From the NCBI GenBank assembly GCA_029213145.1, contig JARGNK010000001.1, positions 18,219 to 62,761 on the forward strand: a stretch of 44,543 nt of DNA, in the 5' to 3' direction. Numbering within the stretch: position 1 is the first letter of the stretch; every line of letters starts with the position of its first letter. Below, one piece after another: positions 26,003 to 35,518 of this stretch. The DNA comes from Rubripirellula sp. (GTDB lineage: Bacteria; Planctomycetota; Planctomycetia; Pirellulales; Pirellulaceae). Under the pieces are notes generated by a model that worked only from the letters and a program-made list of their open reading frames with translations, ran no database searches and was not told the origin of the DNA. The translations under genes were made by a program, and so were the position numbers.

Positions 26003-27583
26003 TCACAGGAGTGGGCTGAACAATCTTGCGACGGCGGTGCCAACACGGGCGAGCCAAGGGCGAATTGGTTTATCAGGTGCGTTGCTGTGGGTGGCGGTTA
26101 TAAAATCGCGTTGGAGCATCTCGGCGGCATTATTGACGAGCTTTGGATCGTCAGACGCCAACATCAATTCGAAATTCAGATAAAGCGATCGGTTGTCCAA
26201 ATTCGTCGAACCAATCAGGACGAGGTCGTCATCGATCAAGACACATTTCTGATGCATGAACCCGTCGCTGTACCGATAAACGGGTATCCCAGCTTCCGCG
26301 AGAATTTCTTCGTAATAAAAACCTGCAAGATAGACTCCCCAGTGATCCGCTTCTGATGGAATCAGAAGGCGAACATCCACACCCCGCGCCTTCGCCATGT
26401 GCAGAGCTACCTGGGACGGCTCATCGGGCACCAAGTAGGGTGTACTGATCCAGATTCGCTTTCGCGCCGCCGCCGCCGCTGCGACATACATCATCGTGGC
26501 GCGTGGCCGAAGATCAGCCGGCCCCGTACTGCAAATCGCAACCTGCCCCTCCGACCCCCGACAACCGCTTGAACCAGAAAGGGGGATTGCTTCTTCGGTG
26601 TGGCCTCCTGCGGCTTGTTGATCCATTTGAAGCGGCCGGTTCGATTCGTGACTCCCTTGATCCTCGCAACTGACATCAGCCTCAGAACGCCAGTCAGCTT
26701 CGGGCAGGTCTTGCCGGGCGGCCCAGTAGTAATCACTGGCGAACACGGCCTGGACTTTCCGAGCGCCGGGACCTTTCATCAATACCCCTGTATCCCGCCA
26801 GCGTGGCAGTCCAGCCGCCGTACCGAGGTACTCGTTACCGATATTCAATCCGCCCAAAACGGCATCGCCACCATCGGCGACAATCAACTTGCGGTGGTTT
26901 CGGAAATTAATTTGAAACCGATTTACCCAGCCTTGTCGAGTATCAAAGGCCCGTACATCAACGCCTCCGCACCGTAATCGTTCGAGATAGGCACCGGACA
27001 GTTGAAGACAACCGACTTCGTCATACAGCAATCGGACCTGAACACCTTCGCTGGCACGTCGAATCAACGCGTCGGCAAAACGATTGCCCAACTCATCATC
27101 GCGAATAATAAAAAACGACAGATATAAGTACCGCTCCGCCGACTCGATCGTCTCGAACACTGCATCAAAAAAGGCCTCACCATCCACCAAGAGCTGGAAT
27201 TGATTCCCACCTCCGACCGGCGTGTCCAAAATATCAGCGACGTATTCTAAAGCGGTCCGTTTTTGCGCGCTCCGAGCGAACCGCTCGGTCATCAACTCTC
27301 GCTGCACGGCGCTCATCGACTGCTCGTGCCGTTGCCCGACCTCGCGAACCGCCTCGCGGTATCCTTCAAAGCGGTGTCGCGCGAAGACCCAATAAAGTGG
27401 CAGCGAAACAAAGGGCAGGGTCAAAAGTCCGGTCGTCCAGGCGACAGCGGCTTGTGAAGTGCGAACGTGCTTGAGGGCATGGAAGACCGACAAGATTGCC
27501 AGCCCCTCGATGAGAAGCACGAATGCCGAAGCCAGTGTGACGAAACGCCACTGGTCCAACAGGTACTCCCAAAAAATTTGCAT
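26003..27583 (-). CDS. cls: cardiolipin synthase (phospholipase D family)
   Basis: This is an inner-membrane enzyme that condenses two phosphatidylglycerols to cardiolipin. Two N-terminal membrane helices are seen (about 15-38 and 45-66). Two PLD HKD motifs are complete: H230-R-K232...D237 (NHRKLIVADGG) and H444-Q-K446...D451 (MHQKCVLIDD), each followed by the G-S/G-N-x-x-x-R/E type segment. At 526 aa it is slightly long. The extra is a Ser/Gly/Gln-rich insert at about 303-346 between the two halves, unlike typical bacterial enzymes. It starts 10 nt after aceF ends, so it is very likely co-transcribed with the pyruvate dehydrogenase genes. Confidence 0.9.
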   Translation of the reverse strand: MQIFWEYLLDQWRFVTLASAFVLLIEGLAILSVFHALKHVRTSQAAVAWTTGLLTLPFVSLPLYWVFARHRFEGYREAVREVGQRHEQSMSAVQRELMTERFARSAQKRTALEYVADILDTPVGGGNQFQLLVDGEAFFDAVFETIESAERYLYLSFFIIRDDELGNRFADALIRRASEGVQVRLLYDEVGCLQLSGAYLERLRCGGVDVRAFDTRQGWVNRFQINFRNHRKLIVADGGDAVLGGLNIGNEYLGTAAGLPRWRDTGVLMKGPGARKVQAVFASDYYWAARQDLPEADWRSEADVSCEDQGSHESNRPLQMDQQAAGGHTEEAIPLSGSSGCRGSEGQVAICSTGPADLRPRATMMYVAAAAAARKRIWISTPYLVPDEPSQVALHMAKARGVDVRLLIPSEADHWGVYLAGFYYEEILAEAGIPVYRYSDGFMHQKCVLIDDDLVLIGSTNLDNRSLYLNFELMLASDDPKLVNNAAEMLQRDFITATHSNAPDKPIRPWLARVGTAVARLFSPLL

Positions 27584-27593
27584 ACCAATCGAA

Positions 27594-29063
27594 TTACAAA
27601 GCCAGCAACAAGCGGCTGGGCGCCTCCAAATAACCGATTACATCATTGAGGAACCGGGCGGCGGTCCCACCATCAACCAAGCGATGATCGTAAGACAAGC
27701 TTAACGGCATCATCAACCGAGGCTGGATGGTGTCATCCGGCATGACAACCGGCAACTTGCGACTCCGGCCGACTAGCAAGATCGCGACTTCTGGAACGTT
27801 CACGATCGGTGTGGAGTATTGCCCACCAATCGCACCCAGGTTGCTGATCGTGAAGGTACCGCCGCGCAAGTCACCTACACTGAAATTTCCTCCACGAACT
27901 TTCCCGGCCATTTCAGCCAACGATCGCGTCACTTCAGGGACGCCCATTTTGTCGGCGTTTGGCATCACGGGAACGACCAAACCACGATCGGTATCCACTG
28001 CAATTCCGACATTGACGTAATCTTTATAAATCACTTGTTCGTTCGCTTCATCCATCACCCCGTTGATAACGGGATGATGCTTTAAGGCGGTCGCGACCGC
28101 TTTGATCAGGAATGGCATAGTGGTCAATTTCAGACCTTGAGCGGCGTAATCCTCTTTGCTCGTTTGCCGCAGATGCTCTAAATCGGTGATATCCGCGTCA
28201 TCAAAGTTGGTTACCCGGGGCACAGTGGACCAACTGACGTGCATCTGACGAGCGATCGTCTTGCGAATCTTGCTCATCCGCTCAACACGAATCGGTCCAA
28301 AGTCATCCTGATCGACTGTCCCTGGCAGATCAGCTGCCGAGGGTTCCGAACTTGCCGACGGGGCAGTGGCTTCAGTTGCTTGCGTTTCAGAAGCTTGGGT
28401 CCCCACTGCTTGCGGTGGTGCAGATGCCGCTGCACCACGAGCCGACTGATTGGCCGAACGGACCACCGCCAAAACGTCCTCCCGTGTGATTCGACCACGC
28501 TCACCACTGCCAGAAACACTGCTGAGGTCAACACCCACTTCACGAGCGAAGCGACGGACGGCAGGACCAGCCGGAATCACTTCCGAAGATACAGGCGGAT
28601 CGGCGGGCACCGCAGCTGGTGCTGGTGGCGTTGGCGTCGCTGCAACCGGAGCGGCCGCAGCAGGAGTGGGAGCAACCGGAGCGGGCGTTGCAGCCGCGGG
28701 TGCAACCGGAGCCGCGGGTGCAACCGGAGCCGCGGGCTCAGCAGGTGCTGGGGGCTCAGCAGGTGCTGGGGGCTCGGGCGCGGGTACCGCTTCGACCGGG
28801 GCGGCTTCAGGCGTAGCTGCAGCCTCGGCTGCGTCGACCTCCAACAAAGCGCCACCAATCGGCACCGTGTCTCCCTCGCCAACCAAAATTTTCGTCACCG
28901 TACCAGCGACAGATGATGGGACAGGAACGGTTGCTTTGTCCGTTTCCATCTCAATGATATCTTGCCCCTCGTCGATCACGTCACCAACCGAGACAAACAC
29001 TTCCAAGACATCGCCGGATTCAATTCCATCGCCCAGTTCGGGCAGCTTTACTTCAGTAGCCAT
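27594..29063 (-). CDS. aceF: dihydrolipoamide acetyltransferase (E2 of pyruvate dehydrogenase)
   Basis: E2 transfers the acetyl group from lipoamide to CoA in the pyruvate dehydrogenase complex. One lipoyl domain is at residues 1-77 with the lipoylated Lys43 in METDKATV. A long Ala/Pro linker runs from about 83 to 160. The peripheral E1/E3-binding domain is at about 163-202 (AGPAVRRFAREVGVDLSSVSGSGERGRITREDV). The catalytic domain ends with the active-site SYDHRLVDGG. A single lipoyl domain is fewer than the three of E. coli. It lies 50 bp after aceE on the same strand. No E3 (lpd) gene is in the window. The Ala/Pro linker accounts for the low-complexity DNA at about 28600-28830. Confidence 0.95.
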   Translation of the reverse strand: MATEVKLPELGDGIESGDVLEVFVSVGDVIDEGQDIIEMETDKATVPVPSSVAGTVTKILVGEGDTVPIGGALLEVDAAEAAATPEAAPVEAVPAPEPPAPAEPPAPAEPAAPVAPAAPVAPAAATPAPVAPTPAAAAPVAATPTPPAPAAVPADPPVSSEVIPAGPAVRRFAREVGVDLSSVSGSGERGRITREDVLAVVRSANQSARGAAASAPPQAVGTQASETQATEATAPSASSEPSAADLPGTVDQDDFGPIRVERMSKIRKTIARQMHVSWSTVPRVTNFDDADITDLEHLRQTSKEDYAAQGLKLTTMPFLIKAVATALKHHPVINGVMDEANEQVIYKDYVNVGIAVDTDRGLVVPVMPNADKMGVPEVTRSLAEMAGKVRGGNFSVGDLRGGTFTISNLGAIGGQYSTPIVNVPEVAILLVGRSRKLPVVMPDDTIQPRLMMPLSLSYDHRLVDGGTAARFLNDVIGYLEAPSRLLLAL

Positions 29064-29113
29064 ACGGATTGCAATTTTGCAGTTAACAGTGGATTACAAA
29101 TGGATTGGGTTGA

Positions 29114-31846
29114 TTACGCGTAGTAAGGATCGATTTTTTCTGCGTCGTAACCAATTTCGCTAATCGCGTCTTGAACATCCTTGGGTGTCAACACGCCTGC
29201 TTTGGCCAAACGACTGAGCGTTGCGATCACGATCGACTCGGCGTCCACTTCAAAGTGTCTCCGCAACGTCTCACGTGTTTCGCTTCGCCCCATGCCATCA
29301 GTCCCCAGCACAAAGTAGTCGCCGGGGATGAATGGCGACAACTGCTCGGCGAGGGCGCGAACGTAGTCGCTGGCGGCAATGAAAGGGCCTTCAACACCAT
29401 CGAGTACCTGTTCAACATAACCTTGGCGTGGTGTCTCGGTTGGATGCAACATATTCCAACGCTGACAAGAAGCGGCATCACGACGCAATTGGGTGTAACT
29501 GGTAACACTCCACACGTCGCTGGCGATCCCGTATTTCTCAGCAAGCATTTCCTGCGCTTTGAGAGCACAGTTAAGAATGGCGCCGCTGCCAAACAGCTGC
29601 ACGCGTGCCCGCGGGGAATCAACATCCTGACTGCGGTACTTGTACATGCCCTTGATGATTCCATCCTCGCAACCTTCCGGCATTTCAGGATGATCGTAGG
29701 GATCGTTTTCAGCCATCAGGTAATAGATGCACTCTTCACCTTCCTGGTACATCTTCTTCAAGCCTTCGGCAATAATCACCACGACTTCATAAGCGAAGGC
29801 TGGATCGTATGCTCGGACGGTCGGAAATGCGATGGCGTTCAACAATGAGTGGCCATCTTGGTGCTGTAAGCCCTCTCCATTGAGCGTGGTTCGACCGGCG
29901 GTTCCACCGATCAGGAAACCCTTCGCCCGCATATCGGCAGCAGCCCAGATCAAGTCACCAATTCGCTGGAAGCCAAACATGCTGTAGTAGATGTAGAAAG
30001 GAATCATATTGATTCCATGCAAGCTGTAGGCCGTGCCCGCAGCGTTGAAACTGCTCATCGACCCAGCTTCGGTGATCCCTTCTTCAAGGATCTGCCCGTC
30101 TTTGGCCTCCTTGTAATAGGTCACCAATTCCGAGTCGACTGGTTCATAGAGCTGGCCGCCGTGCGCATAAATGCCGAATTGCCGGAACATGCCTTCCATC
30201 CCAAACGTTCTTGACTCGTCAGGAACGATGGGAACCATGTACTTACCGATCTGCTTATCGCGACACATGGCAACAAGCGTTTGCACCACAGCAAAGGTGG
30301 TGCTGATGTTTTTGTTCTCCAGCTTCTTGATGACTTTTCTGAAATCATCGAGTGTTGGAACATCCATCTTTGGATGCGACGTAGGCCGACTAGGCATCGA
30401 ACCGCCGAGTGCTTCGCGACGCTCTCTGGCGTACCGAATTTCCTGACTGTTTTCTGGCGGACGATAGAAGGGGGCCTGACCAACTTCTTCATCGCTGATT
30501 GGAATGCCGAATCGAGTCCGAAACTCGAGCAGCTCTTCCTCATTCATCTTCTTCTGATTGTGGGCGACGTTACGTCCCTCACCGGCCTCACCAAGTCCGT
30601 AGCCCTTGACCGTCTTGGCCAAGATCACGGTCGGCCGCCCGTTGTTCATCTCGGTCGCCGTTTTGTAAGCCGCGTAGACCTTCTCGGGGTCATGGCCACC
30701 TCGCCTCAGCTTTTCTAACTTTTCGTCACTGTAGTTTTCAACCAGCTTGAGCAGTTCGGGGTACTTCCCAAAGAAGTGCTCGCGGATGTAGCTGCCGGGC
30801 ATGCCGGTGTACTTCTGGTACTGACCGTCAACGACTTCATTCATTCGTTTGACGAGCAACCCTGACGTATCCTTTGCGAGCAGGTGATCCCAGTCGTCGC
30901 CCCAAACAACTTTGATGGTGTTCCAGCCGGCCCCACGAAAGATCCCTTCGAGCTCTTGGATAATCTTGCCGTTACCACGAACCGGACCGTCAAGTCTCTG
31001 CAGATTACAGTTGATGACGAATACCAAGTTGTCCAACTTTTCGCGTGCGGCTAATCCGATTGCCCCCAGCGTTTCCGGCTCATCGCATTCGCCATCCCCG
31101 AGGAACGCCCATACACGTTGCGCCGAGGTGTCCTTCAACCCACGGTCCCGCAGGTACTTGTTGAACCTTGCTTGGTAGATCGACATGATCGGACCGAGCC
31201 CCATCGAAACGGTCGGGTATTCCCAAAAACCGGGCATCAACCACGGGTGCGGATAGCTGCTCAGTCCCGATACCGGCCGCAGTTCACGCCGAAAGTTCTC
31301 GAGGTTCTCCTCGCTCAACCGACCTTCCAAGAACGCTCGACTGTACATCCCAGGCGATGCGTGTCCTTGAAAATAGATCGCGTCGCCGGAGTACCCGTCT
31401 TGGCCGCGGCCACGGAAAAAGTGGTTGAATCCAATTTCGTAAAGCGTCGCACTGCTAGCGAACGTACTGATGTGTCCGCCGACACCACCACCTCGCTTAT
31501 TGGCGCGAACCACCATCGCCATGGCGTTCCAGCGAACGATCGACTTGATTCGCCGCTCCAGCTCTCGATTGCCAGGGAAAGCTGGTTGATCCTTGATCGG
31601 GATGGTGTTGACGTACGGTGTATTCGTGTCCTCCGACGACTGGATGCCCTCCTCGGCGGCGCGATCCCGAAGTTGCTCAATCAGGAACCGAACGCGGTCA
31701 GGACCTTTGCTCTTCAGGACGTAATCAAGCGACGAGAGCCATTCCTGGGTCTCCGCAACATCCATGTCGACGTCTTCTGCCGGCGTCGCGAGCTCCCCGA
31801 GGTGCTTTTCAATTTCTTTTTTAGCGACGATTCTCGACTCTGACAT
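29114..31846 (-). CDS. aceE: pyruvate dehydrogenase E1 component, homodimeric type
   Basis: This is the thiamine-diphosphate enzyme that decarboxylates pyruvate and acetylates the lipoyl arm of E2. At 910 aa it matches the single-chain homodimeric E1 of proteobacteria. The ThDP motif is G250-D-G252 ... N279-C-N281 (AFLGDGECDEPETL ... VFVINCNLQ). The family signatures GGHISTFASSATLYEIGFNHFF (about 123-144) and GRTTLNGEGLQHQDGHS are present. The start ATG at 31846 has a GAGG site about 11 nt upstream. It is first in an apparent aceE-aceF-cls-GNAT transcription unit, divergent from the ferritin-like gene. Confidence 0.96.
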   Translation of the reverse strand: MSESRIVAKKEIEKHLGELATPAEDVDMDVAETQEWLSSLDYVLKSKGPDRVRFLIEQLRDRAAEEGIQSSEDTNTPYVNTIPIKDQPAFPGNRELERRIKSIVRWNAMAMVVRANKRGGGVGGHISTFASSATLYEIGFNHFFRGRGQDGYSGDAIYFQGHASPGMYSRAFLEGRLSEENLENFRRELRPVSGLSSYPHPWLMPGFWEYPTVSMGLGPIMSIYQARFNKYLRDRGLKDTSAQRVWAFLGDGECDEPETLGAIGLAAREKLDNLVFVINCNLQRLDGPVRGNGKIIQELEGIFRGAGWNTIKVVWGDDWDHLLAKDTSGLLVKRMNEVVDGQYQKYTGMPGSYIREHFFGKYPELLKLVENYSDEKLEKLRRGGHDPEKVYAAYKTATEMNNGRPTVILAKTVKGYGLGEAGEGRNVAHNQKKMNEEELLEFRTRFGIPISDEEVGQAPFYRPPENSQEIRYARERREALGGSMPSRPTSHPKMDVPTLDDFRKVIKKLENKNISTTFAVVQTLVAMCRDKQIGKYMVPIVPDESRTFGMEGMFRQFGIYAHGGQLYEPVDSELVTYYKEAKDGQILEEGITEAGSMSSFNAAGTAYSLHGINMIPFYIYYSMFGFQRIGDLIWAAADMRAKGFLIGGTAGRTTLNGEGLQHQDGHSLLNAIAFPTVRAYDPAFAYEVVVIIAEGLKKMYQEGEECIYYLMAENDPYDHPEMPEGCEDGIIKGMYKYRSQDVDSPRARVQLFGSGAILNCALKAQEMLAEKYGIASDVWSVTSYTQLRRDAASCQRWNMLHPTETPRQGYVEQVLDGVEGPFIAASDYVRALAEQLSPFIPGDYFVLGTDGMGRSETRETLRRHFEVDAESIVIATLSRLAKAGVLTPKDVQDAISEIGYDAEKIDPYYA

Positions 31847-32319
31847 TTCAAATTTACCTCGTTCAATTTATCCGCTCGTGGCCCTCCGGCCGGAACCAAA
31901 TGCACTCCTGCCGCCCTCAACGGCTGGACTCCGTCCTTAAATCTGGCCTCCGCCATGCCGTGTGAAGCAACCAATCAAGACACGCTCAGGAGGACAATAA
32001 TGGTCCAAAACCTGGTCGGATGGTAGCTCTTTCCTGCTCGCAGGGTATCCGGTCGGGGCGGAAAGCGGCAAGGGCGTCGGTCTTGACGCCCTGGCAAACT
32101 GCCTAAAGACGGCCGAGCCCATGGGTGCGCACGAGCTGAATCTGTCGCCGCACACTTGGCAAAATCGCGGAAAGATTACCAAACGCCCCGCGAAAAACCA
32201 CTCCGCAGAGGGGAAAATTCATTCCAACTGCGGCGTTGCGATCCAGCGAGTCCTGGCCGCAATCTGCAACGATGGCTAGGCTGTCCTTGGCTTTGATCCA
32301 ATTTTTAGAGAGCTCCAAA
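31847..32319. promoter_or_regulatory. divergent intergenic region with hairpin and mini-ORF
   Basis: This 473-bp region lies between aceE (minus) and the ferritin-like gene (plus). It contains a consensus AGGAGG (31988-31993) 6 nt before an ATG at 32000 that opens only eight codons (MVQNLVGW). A perfect 8-bp hairpin follows at 32071-32092. A second open stretch (about 32003-32280) has no convincing start. Promoters for both genes must be here; no clear boxes were assigned. Confidence 0.45.
32068..32095 (+). other. strong stem-loop in the aceE/ferritin spacer
   Basis: AGGGCGTC (32071-32078) pairs perfectly with GACGCCCT (32085-32092) around a 6-nt loop. Two further GC pairs lie beyond one mismatch. 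It could act as a leader structure or a terminator on either strand; no T-run is next to it. Confidence 0.5.
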
Positions 32320-32784
32320 ATGAACGACCAAGAAAAAAACGCCGCGATCATCGATGAACTGACCAAAGCGTATTGGATGGAACTAGAAACTGTCGTCAAC
32401 TACCTCGCGAACAGTGTCAACTTGGACGGTGTTCGGGCAGAGGAAATCAAGAAATCCCTGGACGCTGACATTACCGAAGAGTTGGCCCATGCCACACAGC
32501 TAGCCAACCGAATCAAAACGATTGATGGTCGAATCCCCGGCAGTGAGCATTTCCAGGCCGTTCAATCTTCGCTGCAGCCTCCCCAGGACAGCACCGACGT
32601 GGTCAGCGTGATCAAGGGTGTCATCGACGCCGAAAATGCCGCGATCGGCCAATATGAGAAGATCATCCGGCTTTGTGATGGCTACGATTTCGTCTCGCAG
32701 GATATGTGCATTGCCCTGCTGGCGGACGAGCAGCAGCACCGCCGAGAATTCGTTGGATTTTTGAAAGAATACGAAAACCACTAG
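32320..32784 (+). CDS. diiron ferritin-like / bacterioferritin-like protein
   Basis: This 154-aa four-helix protein has a full set of diiron ligands in ferritin spacing: Glu21, Glu54-x-x-His57 (EELAH), Glu105, and Glu137-x-x-His140 (DEQQHRREF). Such proteins bind or oxidise iron, or act as bacterioferritin-type stores. There is no N-terminal signal and no obvious heme Met. The frame is open back to 32236, but the ATG at 32320 with a GAGAG site upstream gives a normal ferritin N-terminus. It is followed 16 bp later by the SDR gene on the same strand, so the two are probably co-transcribed. Confidence 0.88.
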   Translation: MNDQEKNAAIIDELTKAYWMELETVVNYLANSVNLDGVRAEEIKKSLDADITEELAHATQLANRIKTIDGRIPGSEHFQAVQSSLQPPQDSTDVVSVIKGVIDAENAAIGQYEKIIRLCDGYDFVSQDMCIALLADEQQHRREFVGFLKEYENH

Positions 32785-32800
32785 AGATGGTGCGAAAACC

Positions 32801-33595
32801 GTGTCGTCATCACTCTCAGGCACAGCGGCAGTCGTCAGCGGCGCGAGTAGCGGGATCGGACGAGCCATCGCGGTAGGCCTCGCGGAATCGGGGCTAGCCC
32901 GGCTGATTGTGCATTTCCGAAAAAATTCCGAGGGAGCCGAAGAAACAGCCGAAATGGCCCGGAGCCATGGCTGCGAAACGACCACGCTGACCGGGGATCT
33001 ATCAATTGCCGCTGACCGAGAACACCTGTGTCGCGAAGCGTTTTCACGATTGGGCGTCATCCATACGTGGATTCACAACGCGGGGGCCGACGTACTGACC
33101 GGCGACGCCGCCGGGGAGTCATTCGAACAGAAACTTGATCGACTCTGGCAAGTCGATGTACGCGGCACCATCTTGCTGGCCAGGGAAGTTGCCATCGAAA
33201 TGAGGCGCAAAGCGACCCCTTTGCCCCCGTCGATGATTTTCATCGGCTGGGATCAAGCTTGCGAGGGGATGGAGGGGGATGCCGGGATGATGTTTGGCTC
33301 CACCAAAGCCTCGATCATGGCGTTTGCCTCTTCATTCGCACAAACCCTCGCCCCGCAAATACGGGTCAACACAATTGCACCGGGATGGATCCAAACGTCC
33401 TGGGGCACCGAGACAAGCGGCTACTGGGATCGTCGCGCGAGACAACAATCCTTGATGAATCGCTGGGGGACGCCACAAGATGTCGCTCGAGCCGCCGTTT
33501 ACCTGGCAGATCCACAAAACTCGTTTCTTACTGGGCAAACGATCGCAGTTAACGGAGGCTGGAATCGAAGGGGCGAAGAGCGAGCAGACGACTAA
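32801..33595 (+). CDS. SDR-family protein with altered active site
   Basis: The protein is 264 aa with a classical SDR Rossmann fold. The cofactor loop is SGASSGIG (13-20), with Asp66 (TGDLS) and HNAGA (92-96). The C-terminal VNTIAPGWIQTS and FLTGQTIAVNGGW match classical SDRs. The catalytic Y-x-x-x-K is Phe165-G-S-T-Lys169, and the usual catalytic Ser position (MIFIGWDQA) holds no Ser; the catalytic-tetrad Asn is Asp119. It may therefore bind NAD(P) without normal dehydrogenase activity. GTG at 32801 is the start. It is convergent with trpE, 27 bp between stops. Confidence 0.88.
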   Translation: MSSSLSGTAAVVSGASSGIGRAIAVGLAESGLARLIVHFRKNSEGAEETAEMARSHGCETTTLTGDLSIAADREHLCREAFSRLGVIHTWIHNAGADVLTGDAAGESFEQKLDRLWQVDVRGTILLAREVAIEMRRKATPLPPSMIFIGWDQACEGMEGDAGMMFGSTKASIMAFASSFAQTLAPQIRVNTIAPGWIQTSWGTETSGYWDRRARQQSLMNRWGTPQDVARAAVYLADPQNSFLTGQTIAVNGGWNRRGEERADD

Positions 33596-33622
33596 ACAAA
33601 AGCGTTGGATCTACGTCTCTGC

Positions 33623-35158
33623 TCAACGATCCTTGAGGCGGGCGACCGTCAATTCGATCGCCGAAATCAGCGCTTTCGCCTTGTTAAGTGTTTCCTCGTA
33701 CTCAGCTGTCGGATCACTGTCAGCGACGACTCCACAGCCGGCTTGAACATAAACGACACCATCCTTGACCACCATTGTTCGCAGTGCGATGCAAGTGTCC
33801 ATGTTGCCGCGATAATCGATGTAGCCGACAGCTCCACCATACGGTCCTCGGCGATGGGGTTCGATCGAATCGATCACTTGCATCGCCCGAACTTTAGGCG
33901 CGCCGGAAACCGTCCCCGCCGGTAAACAGGCTTTCAACGCGTCAAAAGCATCTAGGCCCTCTCGCAACTTGCCTTGCACTTCGCTGCTGATATGCATCAC
34001 ATGGCTGTAACGCTCGACCACCATGACTTCCGTTAAATCGATCGTACCGAATTCTGCAACGCGTCCGACATCATTCCGTCCCAGATCGACCAGCATCACA
34101 TGCTCTGCACGCTCCTTGGGATCGGCAAGCAATTCACGCTCCAACGCTTTATCATGCTTGGAATCGTGACCGCGTGGGCGGGTTCCTGCCAGCGGACGCA
34201 CCGTGACGACTTGATTCGCCACCCGACACATGATTTCAGGCGAGCAGCCAACCAATTCGCAGTCGGCAGTGCGGACGTAAAACATGAAGGGACTGGGATT
34301 GACCACTCGCAACGAACGATAAATTTCAAAAGGATCGACGTCGGTTCGTACGGCTAATCGCTGACTGGGGACAACTTGAAAAATATCACCGGCACGAATG
34401 TACTCAACACAATCACGCACAGATCGCTCGAACGCCTCTTGAGTAAAATTCGACGTCACCTGCAGCGGATCCTGCTCTGTCAGCCCCCGCCAATGCTCGG
34501 GGTCCCATTCAACAGGACTTTTAAAGGATGAAGCGGAGTTACCAGCAGCGCTTAGCCTTTGCACCACTCGATCCACCTCTACTCTGGCCGATTCGTAAAC
34601 CGCACTGGCCATCGAGTCATCAGTCACTTCACGACAATCAGCTAACGACACCACCGTGATCGTTTTCTCGACATGGTCGAAGACACACAAGGTGTGATAG
34701 AAAGCAAAATCCAGATCAGGTAATTGTCGATCATCGGTGGGAGCATCGGGCAAATTTTCAACGTATCGGACCACGTCATATCCGGCATAGCCAATCGCGC
34801 CCCCAACAAACGGTGGCAATCCATCGAGACTTGCAATGCTGTAGTGGAAGTGATCTCGGAACTCATTCAACGGATCTTCGGCTTCGCTGACTTCCACTCG
34901 CCCATTTGGAAGTTCAGACTGCTCAATCTGCTGACGTGTCGCCGAGAATCTCCGAACAGGACGTGACGCAAGAAAACTGTACCGCCCTACTTTTTCACCA
35001 CCAATCACACTCTCGAACAAACAAGCCGGCCCACCATCATCCAGGCGTTGAAAAGCAGTGACCGGCGTCAGCGTATCGCTCAGAAGTCGACGGTACACCG
35101 GCACGAAGTCATGCTCGATGGCCAATGAGGCAAATTCTGAAGCGTTCGGAGTATGCAT
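33623..35158 (-). CDS. trpE: anthranilate synthase component I
   Basis: The enzyme converts chorismate with ammonia to anthranilate, the first step of tryptophan synthesis. The 511-aa length is typical. The N-terminal part has LFESVIGGEKVGRYSF (the ES...GRYS tryptophan-feedback region). The C-terminal chorismate-binding domain has FMFYVRTADCELVGCSPE, RPLAGTRPRG, GRNDVGRVAEFGT, SHVMHISSEVQG and LPAGTVSGAPKVRAMQVI. The amidotransferase subunit (trpG) is not adjacent. The ATG at 35158 is clear. No Trp-rich leader peptide was seen upstream. Confidence 0.95.
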   Translation of the reverse strand: MHTPNASEFASLAIEHDFVPVYRRLLSDTLTPVTAFQRLDDGGPACLFESVIGGEKVGRYSFLASRPVRRFSATRQQIEQSELPNGRVEVSEAEDPLNEFRDHFHYSIASLDGLPPFVGGAIGYAGYDVVRYVENLPDAPTDDRQLPDLDFAFYHTLCVFDHVEKTITVVSLADCREVTDDSMASAVYESARVEVDRVVQRLSAAGNSASSFKSPVEWDPEHWRGLTEQDPLQVTSNFTQEAFERSVRDCVEYIRAGDIFQVVPSQRLAVRTDVDPFEIYRSLRVVNPSPFMFYVRTADCELVGCSPEIMCRVANQVVTVRPLAGTRPRGHDSKHDKALERELLADPKERAEHVMLVDLGRNDVGRVAEFGTIDLTEVMVVERYSHVMHISSEVQGKLREGLDAFDALKACLPAGTVSGAPKVRAMQVIDSIEPHRRGPYGGAVGYIDYRGNMDTCIALRTMVVKDGVVYVQAGCGVVADSDPTAEYEETLNKAKALISAIELTVARLKDR

Positions 35159-35518
35159 CGAATGCGAATCTTGTCAGCGGAATCCGGTCAGCGTTCCAGG
35201 TCAACAGAACCGAGATCGCGGGGCAAAGGAGCTTGGGATAGTAATCCTACGGCATTGTCGATGGGAAGAGTGTCGACCGGGCTCGAAGCTCACTGCCAGA
35301 GCCTAGATCGAGGACAAAGTGTTGGTTCTGAGCTTCTCGGCGGGGCGACTCACTGGCTCTGCAGAGGCACCTTGAGCATCCGTTTCGAGCTTCCAACTGC
35401 ATCCGAAGCCCTCTGTCCTTACGTTGACAGTCGTTGGGACAGCGATAGAATCCGGCTGCTACGCTTTACCCTTGCAATCACCTCATTTTAGGGCAAACGC
35501 GGCCGTGGGACAGACGAC
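35159..35518. promoter_or_regulatory. divergent spacer between trpE and mcsA
   Basis: This 360-bp non-coding region must carry promoters for trpE (minus) and mcsAB (plus). I see no tRNA, no convincing small gene, and no CtsR-type direct repeat that I can vouch for. Confidence 0.4.

Noticed and set aside
28600-28830. Repetitive low-complexity DNA that could look like a repeat array
   Set aside because: It encodes the Ala/Pro-rich interdomain linker of the E2 protein and is explained by that.
32003-32280. Long open frame on the plus strand before the ferritin-like gene
   Set aside because: No plausible start with a ribosome-binding site in this frame, and the product resembles nothing I know.
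35159-35518. Possible trp leader/attenuator upstream of trpE
   Set aside because: No short Trp-containing ORF with a following terminator-antiterminator pair was seen.
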